Shown here piece after piece: positions 1-12,356 of a stretch of 64,000 bases of DNA. Source of the DNA: Ephydatia muelleri (lineage: Eukaryota; Porifera; Demospongiae; Spongillida; Spongillidae). Position 1 is the first letter of the stretch. Every line of letters starts with the position of its first letter. Where the stretch lies: NCBI GenBank assembly GCA_013339895.1, contig JABACO010000021.1, positions 7,674,967 through 7,738,966 of the forward strand. The letters are read 5' to 3'. The translations under genes and the position numbers were made by a program. The notes beneath the pieces were generated by a model. It saw only the letters and a list, made by a program, of their open reading frames with translations. It was not told where the DNA came from and searched no databases.

Positions 1-135
1 GAACGTTCTACAAGATAATGACCCTTGTGGTTTTATTTTTATTAAATAGTATCATAATTTGCATATGTACTCATACATTGTTATGCCATATTTAAAATAA
101 TTATTACTGAAAACATGATAAAATATCGCTTTGTT

Positions 136-225
136 GTCAGTGTGCAGGGAGTGTTGCTCCATCATCAAACCCTAGACCATATGTCAGTGTGCAGGGAGTG
201 CTGCTCCATCATCAAACCCTAGACT
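136..225. repeat. 47-bp direct repeat, two copies
   Basis: Two adjacent copies of a 47-bp unit begin at 136 and 183 and differ by one base (TGTTGCTCC versus TGCTGCTCC). The rest of positions 1-255 shows no gene. Confidence 0.85.
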
Positions 226-255
226 ACATCGCCATTTCACTCTAGCAAACACAGG

Positions 256-742
256 CTAGCAGATCTCAAGATTGCAAAAGATAGCCTCGTTCTGACAAAC
301 TAACTGTTTCTGAGTAAGACTCTCCCATTTCCTTGCAAGGCTACTAGCTATGCGCTTCATAAAATGGTTTGCCTCTCTGTGCAGGAGTCCATCCACTGAA
401 ACAACAAAGGGTGTAAATTGACCACATCGATCTTCAACAGCTTTCTGATAAATCCTTTCCTTTTCTTTTGCTGCACTTTCAAGGACTGCCACTGAAGTAT
501 GGTGTTTATATGACGGGGCGTCAGTATCAATTATGCAAATGTCAAACAACGCCTCTGTCTGTGGTGACCACACCGCTCGGACTCCCAGGTCAAGCCTTAA
601 ACCCACATCGTTGATGAGGGATCGGCCTCCCTTACAATTGACTCCTATATCACAGATGGCCACACTTCTGATGAAATGTCTCCCAAGCAGTCCCTCACTT
701 CATTATGCCTCTGTATCACTAGGCCCCCCTTTTTGCAGTCCA
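256..742 (-). pseudogene. Retroelement-associated C-terminal domain, broken copy
   Basis: Read from 742 down to 256, this resembles the C-terminal part of reverse-transcriptase polyproteins that are abundant in sponge and cnidarian genomes. The first stretch contains KKGGLVIQRHNEVRD and the second contains ALFDICIIDTDAPSY and FTPFVVSVDGLLHREAN followed by a basic helical tail. The first part hits a TAG stop and then changes frame near 615-640, so the copy is dead. It lacks the reverse transcriptase itself. Family assignment rests on motif recognition, and the exact retroelement class is not known to me. A related C-terminal fragment lies at 10652-11023 on the opposite strand. Confidence 0.6.
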
Positions 743-1080
743 TACCATGTTGCGTAAATGTTTAAGTTGTATGAATTATTCACATACACATGCATAGCAC
801 ATGTACAATTTACCTTCAATGCCTTGTATACATGGTTGCCAATAAATGCCCCTCCCCCCAAAATACTGCTGTCATTGTACACCAAATGATTGCAATGCAT
901 TGTCAAGTGTCTTGACAATGGGCCCTTTTTTAGAGTGCATTTCGCCACTTCTGCTTCCTATATTGAACTAACTTGAATACAATTGTGCATGTTGTATGAT
1001 TGCCTTCACTGATTTCTTTTTTGCAGCAGATTGCTTCAAAAGATCCACAGCAAGAGGGTTTTCCTCTCCATGAACTAAGA
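743..1080. other. No gene seen
   Basis: Mixed AT-rich sequence with no convincing coding signal on either strand. Confidence 0.5.
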
Positions 1081-2450
1081 TCACACCTGCTGCAACACTT
1101 GCAACACTTTCCTTTGCAGTGCCTGGCTGTACTTGGAAAAATTGGAAGAGTTGAAATCAGTTGTATGAGATGCCAGTTCCAAATCCAGTTGACAGCATAG
1201 AGCTTTCAGCAAGTGGAACATCTTAGTGAAGATCCCTAGCATTATGTGGAGACCAGGTGGGCAGACCTGCATGGTATTTAACTCAAATAATTGTATTATC
1301 GGATTTATTTATCTGTGAAACGGGGATGTCAAAAATAGGTACTGAGAACAACTTATGTGCATCTTTTCTAATATTACCTGATGAGACATAGCACTGGTGG
1401 TCAGTATACATATCCTCAAGTGACCTTTCTGTGGCATGCCCTCGAACAGATAGAGGTGTAGCCATCTGGTTACTTGGAATTTTGCAATATAGGCAAGGGT
1501 AGCATCCTGTTGCATGGTCATCATGTCACATTATGCTTGCATTTGTTATACCACTTGTACATACCGCTGGCTCCTGACAAGACATACATCTTTGACAAAA
1601 ACTCATAGTCTCCACATATAAACACCTTCACTGTGTATTGTCTGTAATTTATAGCACTTTTATGATTTAGGTATAGAGAGAGCTATTACCTCCACTTTAT
1701 TCCATTTAGATGTTCTACCTGGACCCTAAAGCGATCAAATGCCACATGGAGATTGGTGACACTGTCACCAGCGGCAAAAAAGCTGAATATAGACTGAATT
1801 GGGTGTGGCAACATTGACAATCTGAAAGGTCATTTTGAATGTTCCACCTCCCTTGTCTCCTCCAATCTTCAACCAGATCTAATTGGCTGGTATAAACCCT
1901 TTATGCCAGGTAAGTCTGCCAGTTCTGCAACCATGTAGTAACAACCTTTGTATTTCACTGTCTTATCGTTTCACTGTCTTACCTTTCATTCCCATCTAAG
2001 AGCTGCACTACTTTATCCACCAGACGTGGAATGAATACCAAAGGAGCGCCTTTTATTTCCTCTCCACCAGATGGAATTGTAAAAGAAAACAGTGCTATCT
2101 CTCCTTTGAGGTTATCACCAACAATTTGGCTGGAAATGTGGCGCATCCTTTCCTCACCAGCCAGACAGATGCCTGACGATTTGAGCCACCTGAAACACCA
2201 GGGAGTTAGAATTGGTACCTGTGCTGTATGTTGTGACATACCGCCTTAGAAGCGTCAGTTTATTCCAAGGTGTGGCAAGCCCAGCCTTAATGGCCAATAC
2301 CTCAGCTGCCCCGAGCTCAATTGATGATGAGATTCCTGCCTTATCGAACAAAGATCGCCTCTCTTCATCACTAAGGATGAGGACCTCATTTTGGATAAGA
2401 GCTGATGCTTCTCCACCACCACTGACAATGCCTCGGATTTTCTGCATTTG
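1081..2450 (-). pseudogene. Transposon-associated family with GGEEI motif, about five exons
   Basis: On the minus strand, five coding blocks separated by short introns give one consistent protein. About 2447-2248 contains VSGGGEASALIQNEV and ends in LLRR. About 2190-1980 begins WLKSSGI and contains IPSGGEEIKGAPL. About 1890-1692 contains IWLKIGGDKGGG. About 1510-1317 contains TERSLEDMYTDHQ and FDIPVSQ. About 1272-1081 contains VCPPGLHIMLGIF and a helical tail. The first intron (GT to TTTCAG, about 57 bp) joins RR to WLK. I know this pattern only as an uncharacterised transposon-linked family of basal animals and assign no function. The block near 1890-1692 needs a frame change and the fourth donor reads AT instead of GT, suggesting decay. 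Confidence 0.55.
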
Positions 2451-2740
2451 AAAACATCGCATTTTCACAGTCCATGAGCAGGCAGCTGTGGTTTCTTGGT
2501 GAGCTCTGGTAACATGCATGAATGTCATTGGCTAAAGTGTGTGTACTCATGCTGCCATCGGATGGTTTGGTACATTGAGTCAAAGTTTTCTCAGAGCCAG
2601 TCTGTAGAAGGAAACATACCCTGCAAACCAACCAGACACTACACACACCCACACACGCACCTGCATCACCCACTTTACGCACTTCAAATGTGGAGAGCAC
2701 AAAACATGCACAATTTGCAATTCATGGCATTATACAAATA

Positions 2741-3565
2741 GGGGAGGAGTCGGTTAGTTGAGCCACCCCCCTTTTTATCTCTAAAGAAGAAACATTATTG
2801 AATTATGTTAACAAATATTGACATAAAGTGTAATGACCAGCTTTATATCCTACCTAAGGATATTATTCATTTAATGCAATATTCAAGAATGAAAATTTTT
2901 GATAATCAGAGTGCCTTGTGGTTTGTGCTTTCATAATTTCTACACAATGACAATATTCTTGGGTGTTAGAAAGTACAAGTGTACAGCTATATTTATGTTT
3001 AAAATGAATTATATACCTAGCTTCCATTTTATGAAACTTTGAAACAGTTAGTAGTGGGTTAGTTGAGCCATTTGCAAAGGGGTTTTGTCTAGGGTTACAC
3101 ATTGTTGTTGTAGGCCTCGACCTAGGGTTAGGTTATATTGCAAAATGGGTTATAAATATGTGTTTGCAAGCTTTATGCTTTTCTAACGCTATAAACTAAA
3201 AGTCCATCTCCATGTGTCATTCTGGTTTGGCGGCTGTGTACAACGTATGCACTTTGATTTAACAATGATAAAATATACTGCACTACAGCTTTTAGATGTA
3301 AGCTTATTTATGCTAGCATGTGCACATAACTTCGGCTTAAGGCAACAAATGGCTCAACTGACCCATGTACCTGTAGTTGTGCCATTTGACACCTGTTGAT
3401 TTTTAATAATGTCCTTTCTCTCACTTACAACCCCAGTCTCTAATATTCCCATGACCTGTAACCAAGTGATGCCATATTAGACTATTAACCTTTCCTTAAT
3501 ACCAAACCCCAGAGGCAGTGTAAACCTAACCCTAAAAAATTGACTCAACTAACCCACTCCTCCCC
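2741..3565. mobile_element. Non-autonomous element with TIRs, about 825 bp
   Basis: The left end GGGGAGGAGTCGGTTAGTTG (2741) is matched in inverted orientation by the right end finishing ACTCCTCCCC (3565), about 30 bp with mismatches. A second inverted pair lies inside: GTGGGTTAGTTGAGCCATTT near 3054-3073 against AAATGGCTCAACTGACCC near 3347-3364. TA flanks both ends, which would suit a Tc1/mariner-type MITE, but a two-base duplication is weak evidence. No transposase is visible. Confidence 0.55.
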
Positions 3566-5214
3566 TACTGCTGGACGCAGAATATCACATTGACAAATAA
3601 ATCACCCTTTTTGAAATGTACCCCTCTCACTTCACTACTTTCAACCGCTCATCAGCCTGCATGGCCATCCTTCAGCACCTTCACATAGCCACTGTGAACT
3701 GTTGCAGCAGCAAGAAGACAAAGTGAAATGGGGTAACAGTACAATACATGTATATGATGAGTACAATGCATGATGAATGCAGGAACAGTACAATATAGGT
3801 TACAGATTGGCATTATATGAGCAAAACATAAAAATGTCGCAACATTAAACAGATTTTTTTCTCAATTTTGCAGCCATTGTCAATTGCCAGCTGAATAGCA
3901 TCTTTTGCCAATGTATGGTCCTCACCATGAGACAAAGTGAGAACACTCACAGCCTGCAAGAACACAAATAGCCAACCATTAAGAAGCAAGGCCAAAATAA
4001 GCTGTGGGATCACTCTCATACATGTACATGTATACAGTGTCAGTGTGGCACTACATACACAACTGAACCATTGCTGCATGTACATTTCATATTTTATACC
4101 AAAAAGTGTGATGTGCTAAACAAGGCTTCATACACACACAGTCTTGTACAAATAAAACTTTGGCACAGACATGTCCAAATTAAGGCAACAAACCAACACA
4201 GTCTAAAGACGAGTATTAAGCCTATTGTTACAAGGGCTTGTTGAAATGGACAGTGGGCCATAATTTGCAGTCTGGCCAACTGCACATATGCCAGGCCTTG
4301 TCGTGGGTGGTAGGGAGGCAGATATCTTTAATATACCAACATTAAAAGAAGTAAATACAGTTTATATGTGTATTCGAAAATATCAGCTGATTACATACCG
4401 GTAAATTTCAATGAGCCCAGAAGCTATTTGGATTGCACAACTGTCGTCATGCAGTTCTGCGTGTGTTGTGCATGGGTCATGTGATCAAGTCAATCAATAT
4501 ACCTGTACCTTGTAATGCCTTGAGCTGCATCACACATGCTTTATGCATCGCACATATGGAGATGGAACTGTTTGTAGAGTAAACAGACACCAGGAACCAA
4601 TGACAGTAAATAAACTTGGCTCGATCAAATGATGCCCTCCCCCCTAGTTATGCCCACACAACACCTTGAGGTTGAAAACACCTGGACAATCATCTCCAGG
4701 AGTCTCACAACGTCTTCTCCCTCCTCAAAGCCAAGGGCCTCTTCCGCCACGCAGCGCTCACAATGGCAATTGAATGCATACCTGTTGTTAAGCACAGCTT
4801 TCTTTTACTCATAACTCCCCATTAGGCCAACATAGCTAATGTACAGCTTGAACAGAGGGGGAACTCACAACCACTGCCAGGTAGCCATGTGCCAGCCATA
4901 TACTAACCTCTGTTGGAGCGACGGAGCTACGCTCAATACGCTTGATTGATCGTACAGTTACCGATTTCCCATGAAACAGAAGCGCACAGTTCGGCTCACA
5001 CGAGTGGTTCAGGTTGCCTATCCTGGATATTGTATAGTGCTTATCTTAATTAATGGAGATCAATAATTCACTTCAGAATCTTAACGTTGAGTTCATGAGG
5101 AGCTGCATAAAAACAGTTATCAAATGTTGCCCTCATTTTGCCATAATTTTATGAAAGTGATGGATCCATGCAGCATCGAAATTAACCACTTGATTTCATA
5201 CAGTTACTTCAATT
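3566..5214. other. No confident gene
   Basis: Short open stretches occur on the minus strand (around 3840-3955 with LSHGEDHTLAKDAIQ, and 4650-4770 with HCERCVAEEALGFEEGED) that could be exons of a neighbouring decayed transposon gene. I recognise neither. Confidence 0.4.
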
Positions 5215-6381
5215 TATTGTAAGCTGTTAAGTAAAGATGGTGATGAATAATGTTAAGGGTAATATCATGCATGGCATCAAAAGTGAGATCCTTTAAAATA
5301 TTGAACCCATAAGCAGCATAGAGCCGGTGTAGTATGGAGAGACCAGTGAAACCACTCTCTGTGCCATAGTGGCATGAACTGTAGGCCGATCCTCACATTC
5401 GATGTCTTTCATATATTCAGGTCTCTTTCATCATGGGTATCTGCTGTGATATCTGTAGTTACCATAGTAATAGTGGGTTGACTCTGAACCTTGGGCACCT
5501 GTGGGATTTAGTGATGCATTATGACTGAAAAACAATGTTCATACCGACAAAATTGCAACGTCTGCAGGGCCGAATTCCTCCTTGGATAAATTTTCCAACC
5601 TGAGCTTGAGCAGGGTAGTCCCCAGTCCATAGTAGTAGAATGCACCGTATTACTATCTTTCCAGGGGGAAGTCCTTCAGATGATCCGGTGTATTCAACCT
5701 CAATGCCTAAAAAAAATCTTTTAAGTGATGTACACAGCCACCTCCATTATCATTTACAAATAGATCCTCTAATTCTTTAACAAGAATCTCCAGAAATGGA
5801 TCAAGAGATATTGGACACTTATTAGGCAGTAGATAGCTTGGAACAAAACCAGAGACATACACCTCTTCTGTACTGCATCGATCAGACTTTTTCATTGTGG
5901 CAATTGACACCTCAATAGCTCCTGTAAATTAGTACACTAAAGTTAGCCAGCATGCAGGCTAATAATAACTACTCACCATAACTGTGTTTACATGATGTGC
6001 TGAAAGGTTGCCACCCATCCCAATGGCCTATAAGAGCAATGTTTCTAGGACCTCCACTAGTAACTTTGGGTTTGTGCTTAAACTTTAAGTAGCAATTAGG
6101 ACACTGAATAGATATGCTGCATTCATAATGCTCTTTGTTTCTGGTGAAAGCCCTAATTCATCCTTGATGGATTGACTGCCCACAAATTGCTTGCAGTTTG
6201 GGCACAAAGCTGGTATAATCCATCTTGCTTCAGGGTTCCAAAACCACGAAAGTTCTTTGAACCTTTCTCCATCCCATATTTCATTCCGAGCAAAAAGAAC
6301 TTCATTACTGAGCCAGTGATCTCTCTCCTTCCAATGAGCCATCATCTTCTCACAGAAGTGAGGATTGCTGCACCATCTCAT
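5215..6381 (-). pseudogene. tnp2-type (CACTA/EnSpm-like) transposase, decayed
   Basis: Minus-strand blocks follow the order of tnp2-family transposases. Block 6381-6085 has HFCEKMMAHWKERDHWL, EIWDGERFKELSWFWNPEA and CPNCK. Block 5910-5710 has SLDPFLEILVKELEDLF. Block 5703-5540 has GIEVEYTG, IRCILLLWTGDYPAQ and the Cys pair CRRCNFVG. Block 5400-5215 has YAAYGFNILKDLTFDAMHDI, the acidic MH motif of the catalytic region. The first block is open, but the last needs a frame change and has a TGA upstream, so the gene is probably inactive. The 5' end and the CACTA terminal repeats were not found. Function: cut-and-paste transposition (family knowledge). Confidence 0.65.
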
Positions 6382-7559
6382 GTAAGCTCAAATAATAGTA
6401 AGTTAATTGACCTTTTTGCCCACAGTGTCTAATGAGAGTGATAGAAATGATAAGTTGCCAAATAAACATGAGCCATGTATTTATGTGTTTATGAATTCAT
6501 GGTTAAAGAAAACTCAGATGATTATACATTAGCCTAGCAGGCTAGCTTAATCATGCAGTTTAACTACATAGCTGACACATAATGCTGCATGCTACATGTA
6601 CGTATATACAACTGTATATACCGGTTTTCGCGAATGAAGGCAAAGGTTTTAAACGGGAATAACTGTTGACCGGATCGAGATAAAAATCCGAGATTTTGAA
6701 ATTAACATGGAATCGCTAGGCAAATGTTTGTCAACAAGTTTGGTGAATTTTTATTAATTAAAATTAATTAACCTTTGATTACGCTACCAATTGACCAGCT
6801 CGATCTACATCCTTGCTATGATTCCAATTTTTCTGACCTAGAAAACATTTAATGGCTTTTTTTCCCAACGGATACAAGAGGATGCCGTTCCCAGGCCTAG
6901 CTTCTGAGGTAATCCAGTCGTCTCACGTGATGAATGCAGACTTACAAAATCGCTTCACGTGATGTAACTAAATACCCCGGGCGTAGCTGCCCCGCACGTG
7001 ATGCTACCCAACTGGCAATTAAAATATCATGTCAGCTTGAGCTCCACCCATTTACATTTGTCGACGCCGAGAAAAGTACGACGCTGTACGAACCCGCAGC
7101 ACGCAGATGCCATAGCAATATGATGCCCTTTTACGCACGCTTTGTACGTAGCATTCGAGAAAGGGTGGCCAACATGGAGGTCAACCTTTAATTACAGTAC
7201 ATGCGACCGGTAAAGTAACAAGCCACGATGGACGCACGCGACATACATACGAAGAAGGCAACCAGCTACACGGGTGAGTTGATTAACTACGGTTGTAACA
7301 AAACGTTCCACACTTTTACGTGAAATTGTCCCAGCCAACCTCATCTCTGATAGAATTCTTTTCCATCATGCATGTGCAAGCGCCAATCGTTTTTCTAATT
7401 CTTGCACAGCTCTGTCAGAGCTAGTTAACAAGAGGCTATAGACCTTATTCACGCGCCATTTGAATAATTATTGTCATGTGATTCGCTTGTGACAAAGATA
7501 CGACTGACTGTTTTACGAGGTAAGCGAGAGTACTGATGGGTTGCAAATCATCACAACAT
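6382..7559. other. No gene seen
   Basis: AT-rich sequence with GC-richer patches near 6940-7260. No credible coding frame or repeat boundary was found. Confidence 0.45.
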
Positions 7560-7968
7560 GCTTAAAACCTCCAAAGTGAAGAATTATCAGTGTAAGATCT
7601 GCCTGAAACAGCATTTGGCTGAGTTTCACTTTCATCCACTGTTGCCATTCTCTGTCTTGAGTACCACTTGCACAATACTTCAGGAAGAACTGCATTCATA
7701 TAAAATGCATTCACCTTGTTCATTGCATGACTGAAAAACTCTTGGTGTGGTTTAATACGTTGAATAAAAATGCCTTTAGTGGTCCACACCACAAAGTCAG
7801 CAAATGATTTCTGTCATATGTGATCTGAGCTTGCACTTGGTAATAGTACACATGTGTTTCTTTTAAATGCAATCCATCTGCAGCAAAATCTATATTTTCA
7901 ACACCATTCTGCAATGAACATTCTCTTGCATTGTTGGTTTTAGGCGAACCAAAAGGAAACATTAACAT
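7560..7968 (-). pseudogene. YqaJ-type viral-recombinase nuclease domain fragment
   Basis: Minus-strand reading gives LHLKETHVYYYQVQAQI, then after a frameshift near 7800 FADFVVWTTKGIFIQRI and VNAFYMNAVLPEVL. This is the typical second half of YqaJ-like exonuclease domains, a family common in transposon-associated proteins of sponges and cnidarians. The region that should hold the catalytic Lys-Cys-Pro strand reads LMFP and looks damaged. The fragment ends exactly where the plus-strand tnp2 fragment begins, so a rearrangement joined two truncated elements at about 7968. The frameshift and lost motif make it inactive. Confidence 0.65.
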
Positions 7969-7969
7969 T

Positions 7970-9594
7970 TCTTAAGCCACTGGTGGATGATTTGCTGCTC
8001 TTGTGGGATGGCTTGCCTTTACATCACAGTAAAAGCTGCACTTATTGCGTTGTCTGCAGATATGCCTGCATTACGAAAAGTTTATCAGTTTGTTAGCCAC
8101 AAAGCAGACTATGGTTGCTCACGATGCAAGTTCAAAGCTGAGAGGGAACCTTCAATGAGAGGGTCATCAGGGAACATGAGTTACTTTACATCAATTATGG
8201 CACCTAACAGAACAAAGGAGGAGACAACTTCACAATCCAAAGAATATCTTCTTGCCAAATCCAAAACCGAAGCCCTTTCTATTCAAAAAAAGAATGGGGT
8301 TCAGTATAGTGAACTTATAAGGCTACCATACTTTGATATTGTACGAATGTCTATAACGGACCCTATGCACACATTCTTATTGGGTAGCACACAATGAAAT
8401 CAAACTGTGCCTTTCTTCTCTACCTAAAGACAAGAAGTTCCAGTTCCAGGATTGCTTCAAACAAGTCAAAGTACCATATGATGTAGGACGGATTCCCACT
8501 GGCATTAAAGATGAGGATGATCTTCCCGGCATGACTGCACAACAGATGAAAACTTTCTATGTATTTATGCCAGGCCTTGCTTTGCAGGGCTGCTTCCTGT
8601 GAGCCAGTATCAGTGTCTCTGCTTGCTCTGTGAAATTGTAGAGATTATTATCAAGCCGTCATTACTCCAAGATGACATATGTATGTTATATACAAAGCTT
8701 CACCAACATCACAAACTATTTGAGAAGGTCTATGGAAAGTGGAAGGTTTCAGTTAACTACCATCTAGCACTGCACCTTCCTGATGTTGTTGTTGATTATG
8801 GCCCCCCACATGGGTACTGGTGTTTTGGGTATGAGCGTATGAATGGAGTGCTTGCAGACATTCCAAACAGTAACAGAAACATTGAAATACAAATATTAAA
8901 ATGATATGTTTCAACTATTATACTGATCCTCTAACACCAATGGATGAAAAAGGCTTTAATAGAACTTACTATAGTGGACAGAAATATTTCCACTAAGTAT
9001 AATGAACTTAAACACTTGAAAGAACTTACCCAAATAAGGGAGGACATGTTTGAGTATTATAGAGCAATTGATCGTGGTGACGTTATTGACTGGCCAATTG
9101 AATTGCTGCATCCCAGCAAGATTAAAGTTAAAGTTGATGACAGTTTCTATCAAGAGATCACACTATTTTGTACCAACGTGTTCAACGATGAAGTACATGT
9201 ATTTCCAAGAATTGATGAATTTGGAAGGTGAATGGACAATTATTTTCATCTGATTATAATTCAACTGATAGAGGTGCATTGATACAAGCAATGTTTGTAA
9301 TGAATGACAGCAATGAACTGCATCCTTACTTTGGGGTTGTGAGATTCTACTTCCAAATATGCATCAAGCATAAAAGTGACACTGGAAACCTCCAAAATGT
9401 AATACTGGCTTATGTAACTTGGATGGTGTTTAAGACACCTGGAGAAAGATAAATTCACAAACCTATATTTAGTGAGTGATACATTTTATCAACGCGATAA
9501 GATCATTAGTCCTCGAAGGTTTATCAGTCGCTGTACCCTGGTACGTGGTGAGAAGAAATCTTCATATTATGTTGCCAATCTACCAGAGATGTAA
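7970..9594 (+). pseudogene. tnp2-type (CACTA/EnSpm-like) transposase, C-terminal two thirds
   Basis: Plus-strand blocks run in family order: LKPLVDDLLLLWDG (from 7970), ITVKAALIALSADMPALRK with GCSRCKF, PYFDIVRMSITDPMHTFLLG (about 8332-8390), then VDYGPPHGYWCFGYERMNG and NSNRNIEIQ (about 8795-8900), VIDWPIELLHP, HPYFGVVRFYF (about 9330) and SDTFYQRDKIISPRRFISRC ending at the TAA near 9594. The DPMH motif and the FGYERMNG segment are hallmarks of tnp2/DUF4218-type CACTA transposases. Several frame changes (near 8025, 8390, 8905, 9235, 9455) show it is dead. It is a different copy from the minus-strand tnp2 gene at 5215-6381. No CACTA ends were identified. Confidence 0.75.
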
Positions 9595-10651
9595 CTGAAC
9601 AATGTACTTCAATGTATGAATGTGTGCAGTTATGTTGAACTGTTGTGTATGCTGCATGTATATTGTTGAAAGCTATAACTACAATGACTGGCTAAATGTA
9701 CTGATAATAATATATTACATCATATGTAGGCATCTGTATTGTAAAATTATTTGTTGGGTTTCTTAAAATCACTCATTGATTCCCAATCTGAATCTAATCC
9801 TGTGAAAAATCCAGCGCATAATCAAACAGGATTTGGTGCACATTTTCCAAGCATAATCTAGTAGAATATCTTTTCAAAATCTACACTAGATTTGCCAAAG
9901 GATAAAAAATCTATGTGAAATCAAAAACAGATAAAAAATCAAACATGAAATCATTCGTGTGATTTAGAATCTAAATAAATCTTAATTTGATTTCAAATCA
10001 TAAGTAAATCAAATATATCAATTTTAAAATCGTTCTCACAATCAAAAAAGATTCGACGAGTTTTTTCCCTGTGGCACTCTTCACACCTTAATTCTACAGT
10101 AAATTATTATCCTTGGCAGTCGACATCAAGCAGCTCTAAGCTTAATATCCAGAGGTGTAAAGACATCTATGCTCGCTTTCACACGTACTGAATAACTGAT
10201 ATAAGACTTATCTGGTGATGGCTGTGTCAATAAGACCCAAAGTAGTAATGACGTTCTCTCTCGTTGTGGTTGTGGCAGTTGCTGTCGGTTTTAGCTGTCC
10301 CTGACTCACACGTTACATCTACTAATGCAGCTACGCAAGATGCTGACGACAATGAAGCCGGTTGTTTTCTGTCCTTGCTTTTCAAGACGGGCCGCACACA
10401 GCTTGCAACGATACATACGACGATACGTGACCGCGCTAAGGTTAGCCTAACATTCCACAGCCTATCATTCGTAATTCGTTTAACACTTGAGGTGCTAACT
10501 TTTGCTCAAGCGGCTGAGTGTATTTATATGACGTCTCCGCTGAGCGTATCATGTACTGCAATTTTCAATGGTTTGATGATTAGCGATCAGCCTGGCAGGC
10601 TGCACAGAATAGAATTGGCACAATTGGAATAACGAAACTTGTAAAGTATTA
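9595..10651. other. No gene; ATC/GATT-rich repeat-like stretch
   Basis: From about 9765 to 10060 the sequence is saturated with AATC, GATT and AAATC words and ends at TTTTTTCCCTGTG (near 10074), resembling the TTTCCTGTG end of the MITE at 17033-17196. It may be a relative with an unrecognised left end. The remaining part shows no gene. Confidence 0.4.
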
Positions 10652-11023
10652 TACTTGTATAATGCATCTAGCTACGTTTCCAAACCTCTTTCTGCTCTCT
10701 TTCGTACCCATGAGCAAGCCAAGAAAAGGGAATACGGGCAACGCATTCGTGATGTTGAACATGGCGTCTTCACACCCCTTGTTTTTTCCACCTCGGGTGC
10801 AATGGGGAGAGAAGCCACCATTTTTTACAAACGGTTAGCCGACCTACTTTCTGACAAACAAGACAAGGCATATTCCCTCATTATGGGCTGGCTGAGATAT
10901 CGTCTGTTTTTTGCCATACTGCGCAGTGCTATCATGTGCCTGCGAGGAAGTAGATCTTCATACCACCATCCCGTTTATTGTGATCTGGCCCTAGCAGTAC
11001 ATGAGGGCAGAGTCTCACTATAG
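10652..11023 (+). pseudogene. Retroelement-associated C-terminal domain, 5'-truncated
   Basis: An open frame of about 122 codons begins inside the conserved block (NASSY near 10660) and continues with HEQAKKREYGQRIRDVEHG, FTPLVFSTSGAMGREA, FYKRLADLLSDKQ and ends in LRSAIMCLRGSRSS. This is the C-terminal module that follows reverse transcriptase in an invertebrate retroelement family also seen at 256-742 and, as RT fragments, at 35600-36850. It has no internal stop but lacks everything upstream, as in a 5'-truncated insertion. The stop is at 11021-11023. The module's function is not established to my knowledge. Confidence 0.7.
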
Positions 11024-12356
11024 GCTCGTTTGATCACATTTGTTAGTGTGTATTTATTTTTATTGTCTGTTATATGTTATGTTGTTTTCTTGTATTATTA
11101 TTTGTTTGTGACTGCAATATGAATTACAATTATAATTATACACTTGCTGTTTTACTACGTGTTTGCATTTTGTATGTATTGATTATACTTGTTGTCTAAA
11201 ATAACAATATAATTAATGTATTTGAGCAAGCTGGTCCAGCCAGCCAACCAACATGGTTATTTACTAACAGCATACATTATTTTAAACAGGAAACGATGGT
11301 AGTGTGTGATTAAGGAAGTGTTTTATTGCCTTCTTTCTCTCAAGGTTAAATGTGTCCATCAGTAGAGCTAGGACAATCTGGAAATTTATAGAATTTACAC
11401 ATTGTGATTTATGTTCTATTTTCTACCATTGATACATTAACTCACCTCTGGCCAAACTACACACTTGTTTAATAAAGACAACGACAGGGCAGCCTGTTTT
11501 TTTTACATCACAGTCAAGTTCTTGAAGATAGTAAAACACTTCTAATACCTGTAAATGGGAGGAATGCTCCTAATGTCAAATTGATGATATGGGTGAGAAT
11601 TGTGTACCTGAATATGTGAAAGATATTCAATCTTCATTGCTGGGAAAAACAGTAGTAGTATATAATATTATACGTATGATTGCTCAGATTTGTATACATT
11701 TTAGGATAAGATGTAATGGTGTTGTAAGTAATACTTGCAATATAGAATTCAACCAACACAGATTAGCAGAATTTTCAAGGCCCTTGTTCACTTTCCGTGC
11801 TACATCGAGCACAGCTCCATCCTTTTTAAATAGATACCATGTAAATAGGCGGAAGAACGTGCAAATAATATTACAATTGCGGCCATTTGCGATGATTTCA
11901 GCTCAGATGATTCACTTGTAATAATAAATTGGATTTAAAGTAAAGTTAATAAACATGATATATATGCACGAATAACTGTACTATCTTCACTTACGTTGAT
12001 TTTACAGCAGAAACAATATATACATCAGAATTTGTGTCAAGATTCACATCATCTACCCTACATATAAGAATTTGCACGACATACAGTTGTGTATTTAACA
12101 CAAAATCATTTACCTGAGATCGTCAGCTTGTGAAACTTCGACCTTGTGGACACTGATACAAAAATAAAAAGTGCAGTAAAACATGAAGGTTATGATTTCG
12201 AGCATAGATGAGTACATGTTAATTTAAAATTAAGATATTTCAGAGAACTATACCTTAGAGACATGTGGTTTAATGGAGCAACAGGTATTTTTTGGAATAA
12301 ACCACACAACCGACTCTGTTGTACATGGTCATTGTTTCGCTTAGACCATTTTTCCT
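11024..12356. other. No gene seen
   Basis: AT-rich intergenic-like sequence, with no coding stretch or clear repeat that I can support. Confidence 0.5.

Noticed and set aside
10264-10632. A 122-codon plus-strand frame
   Set aside because: No domain, motif or splice context supports it, and composition looks non-coding.
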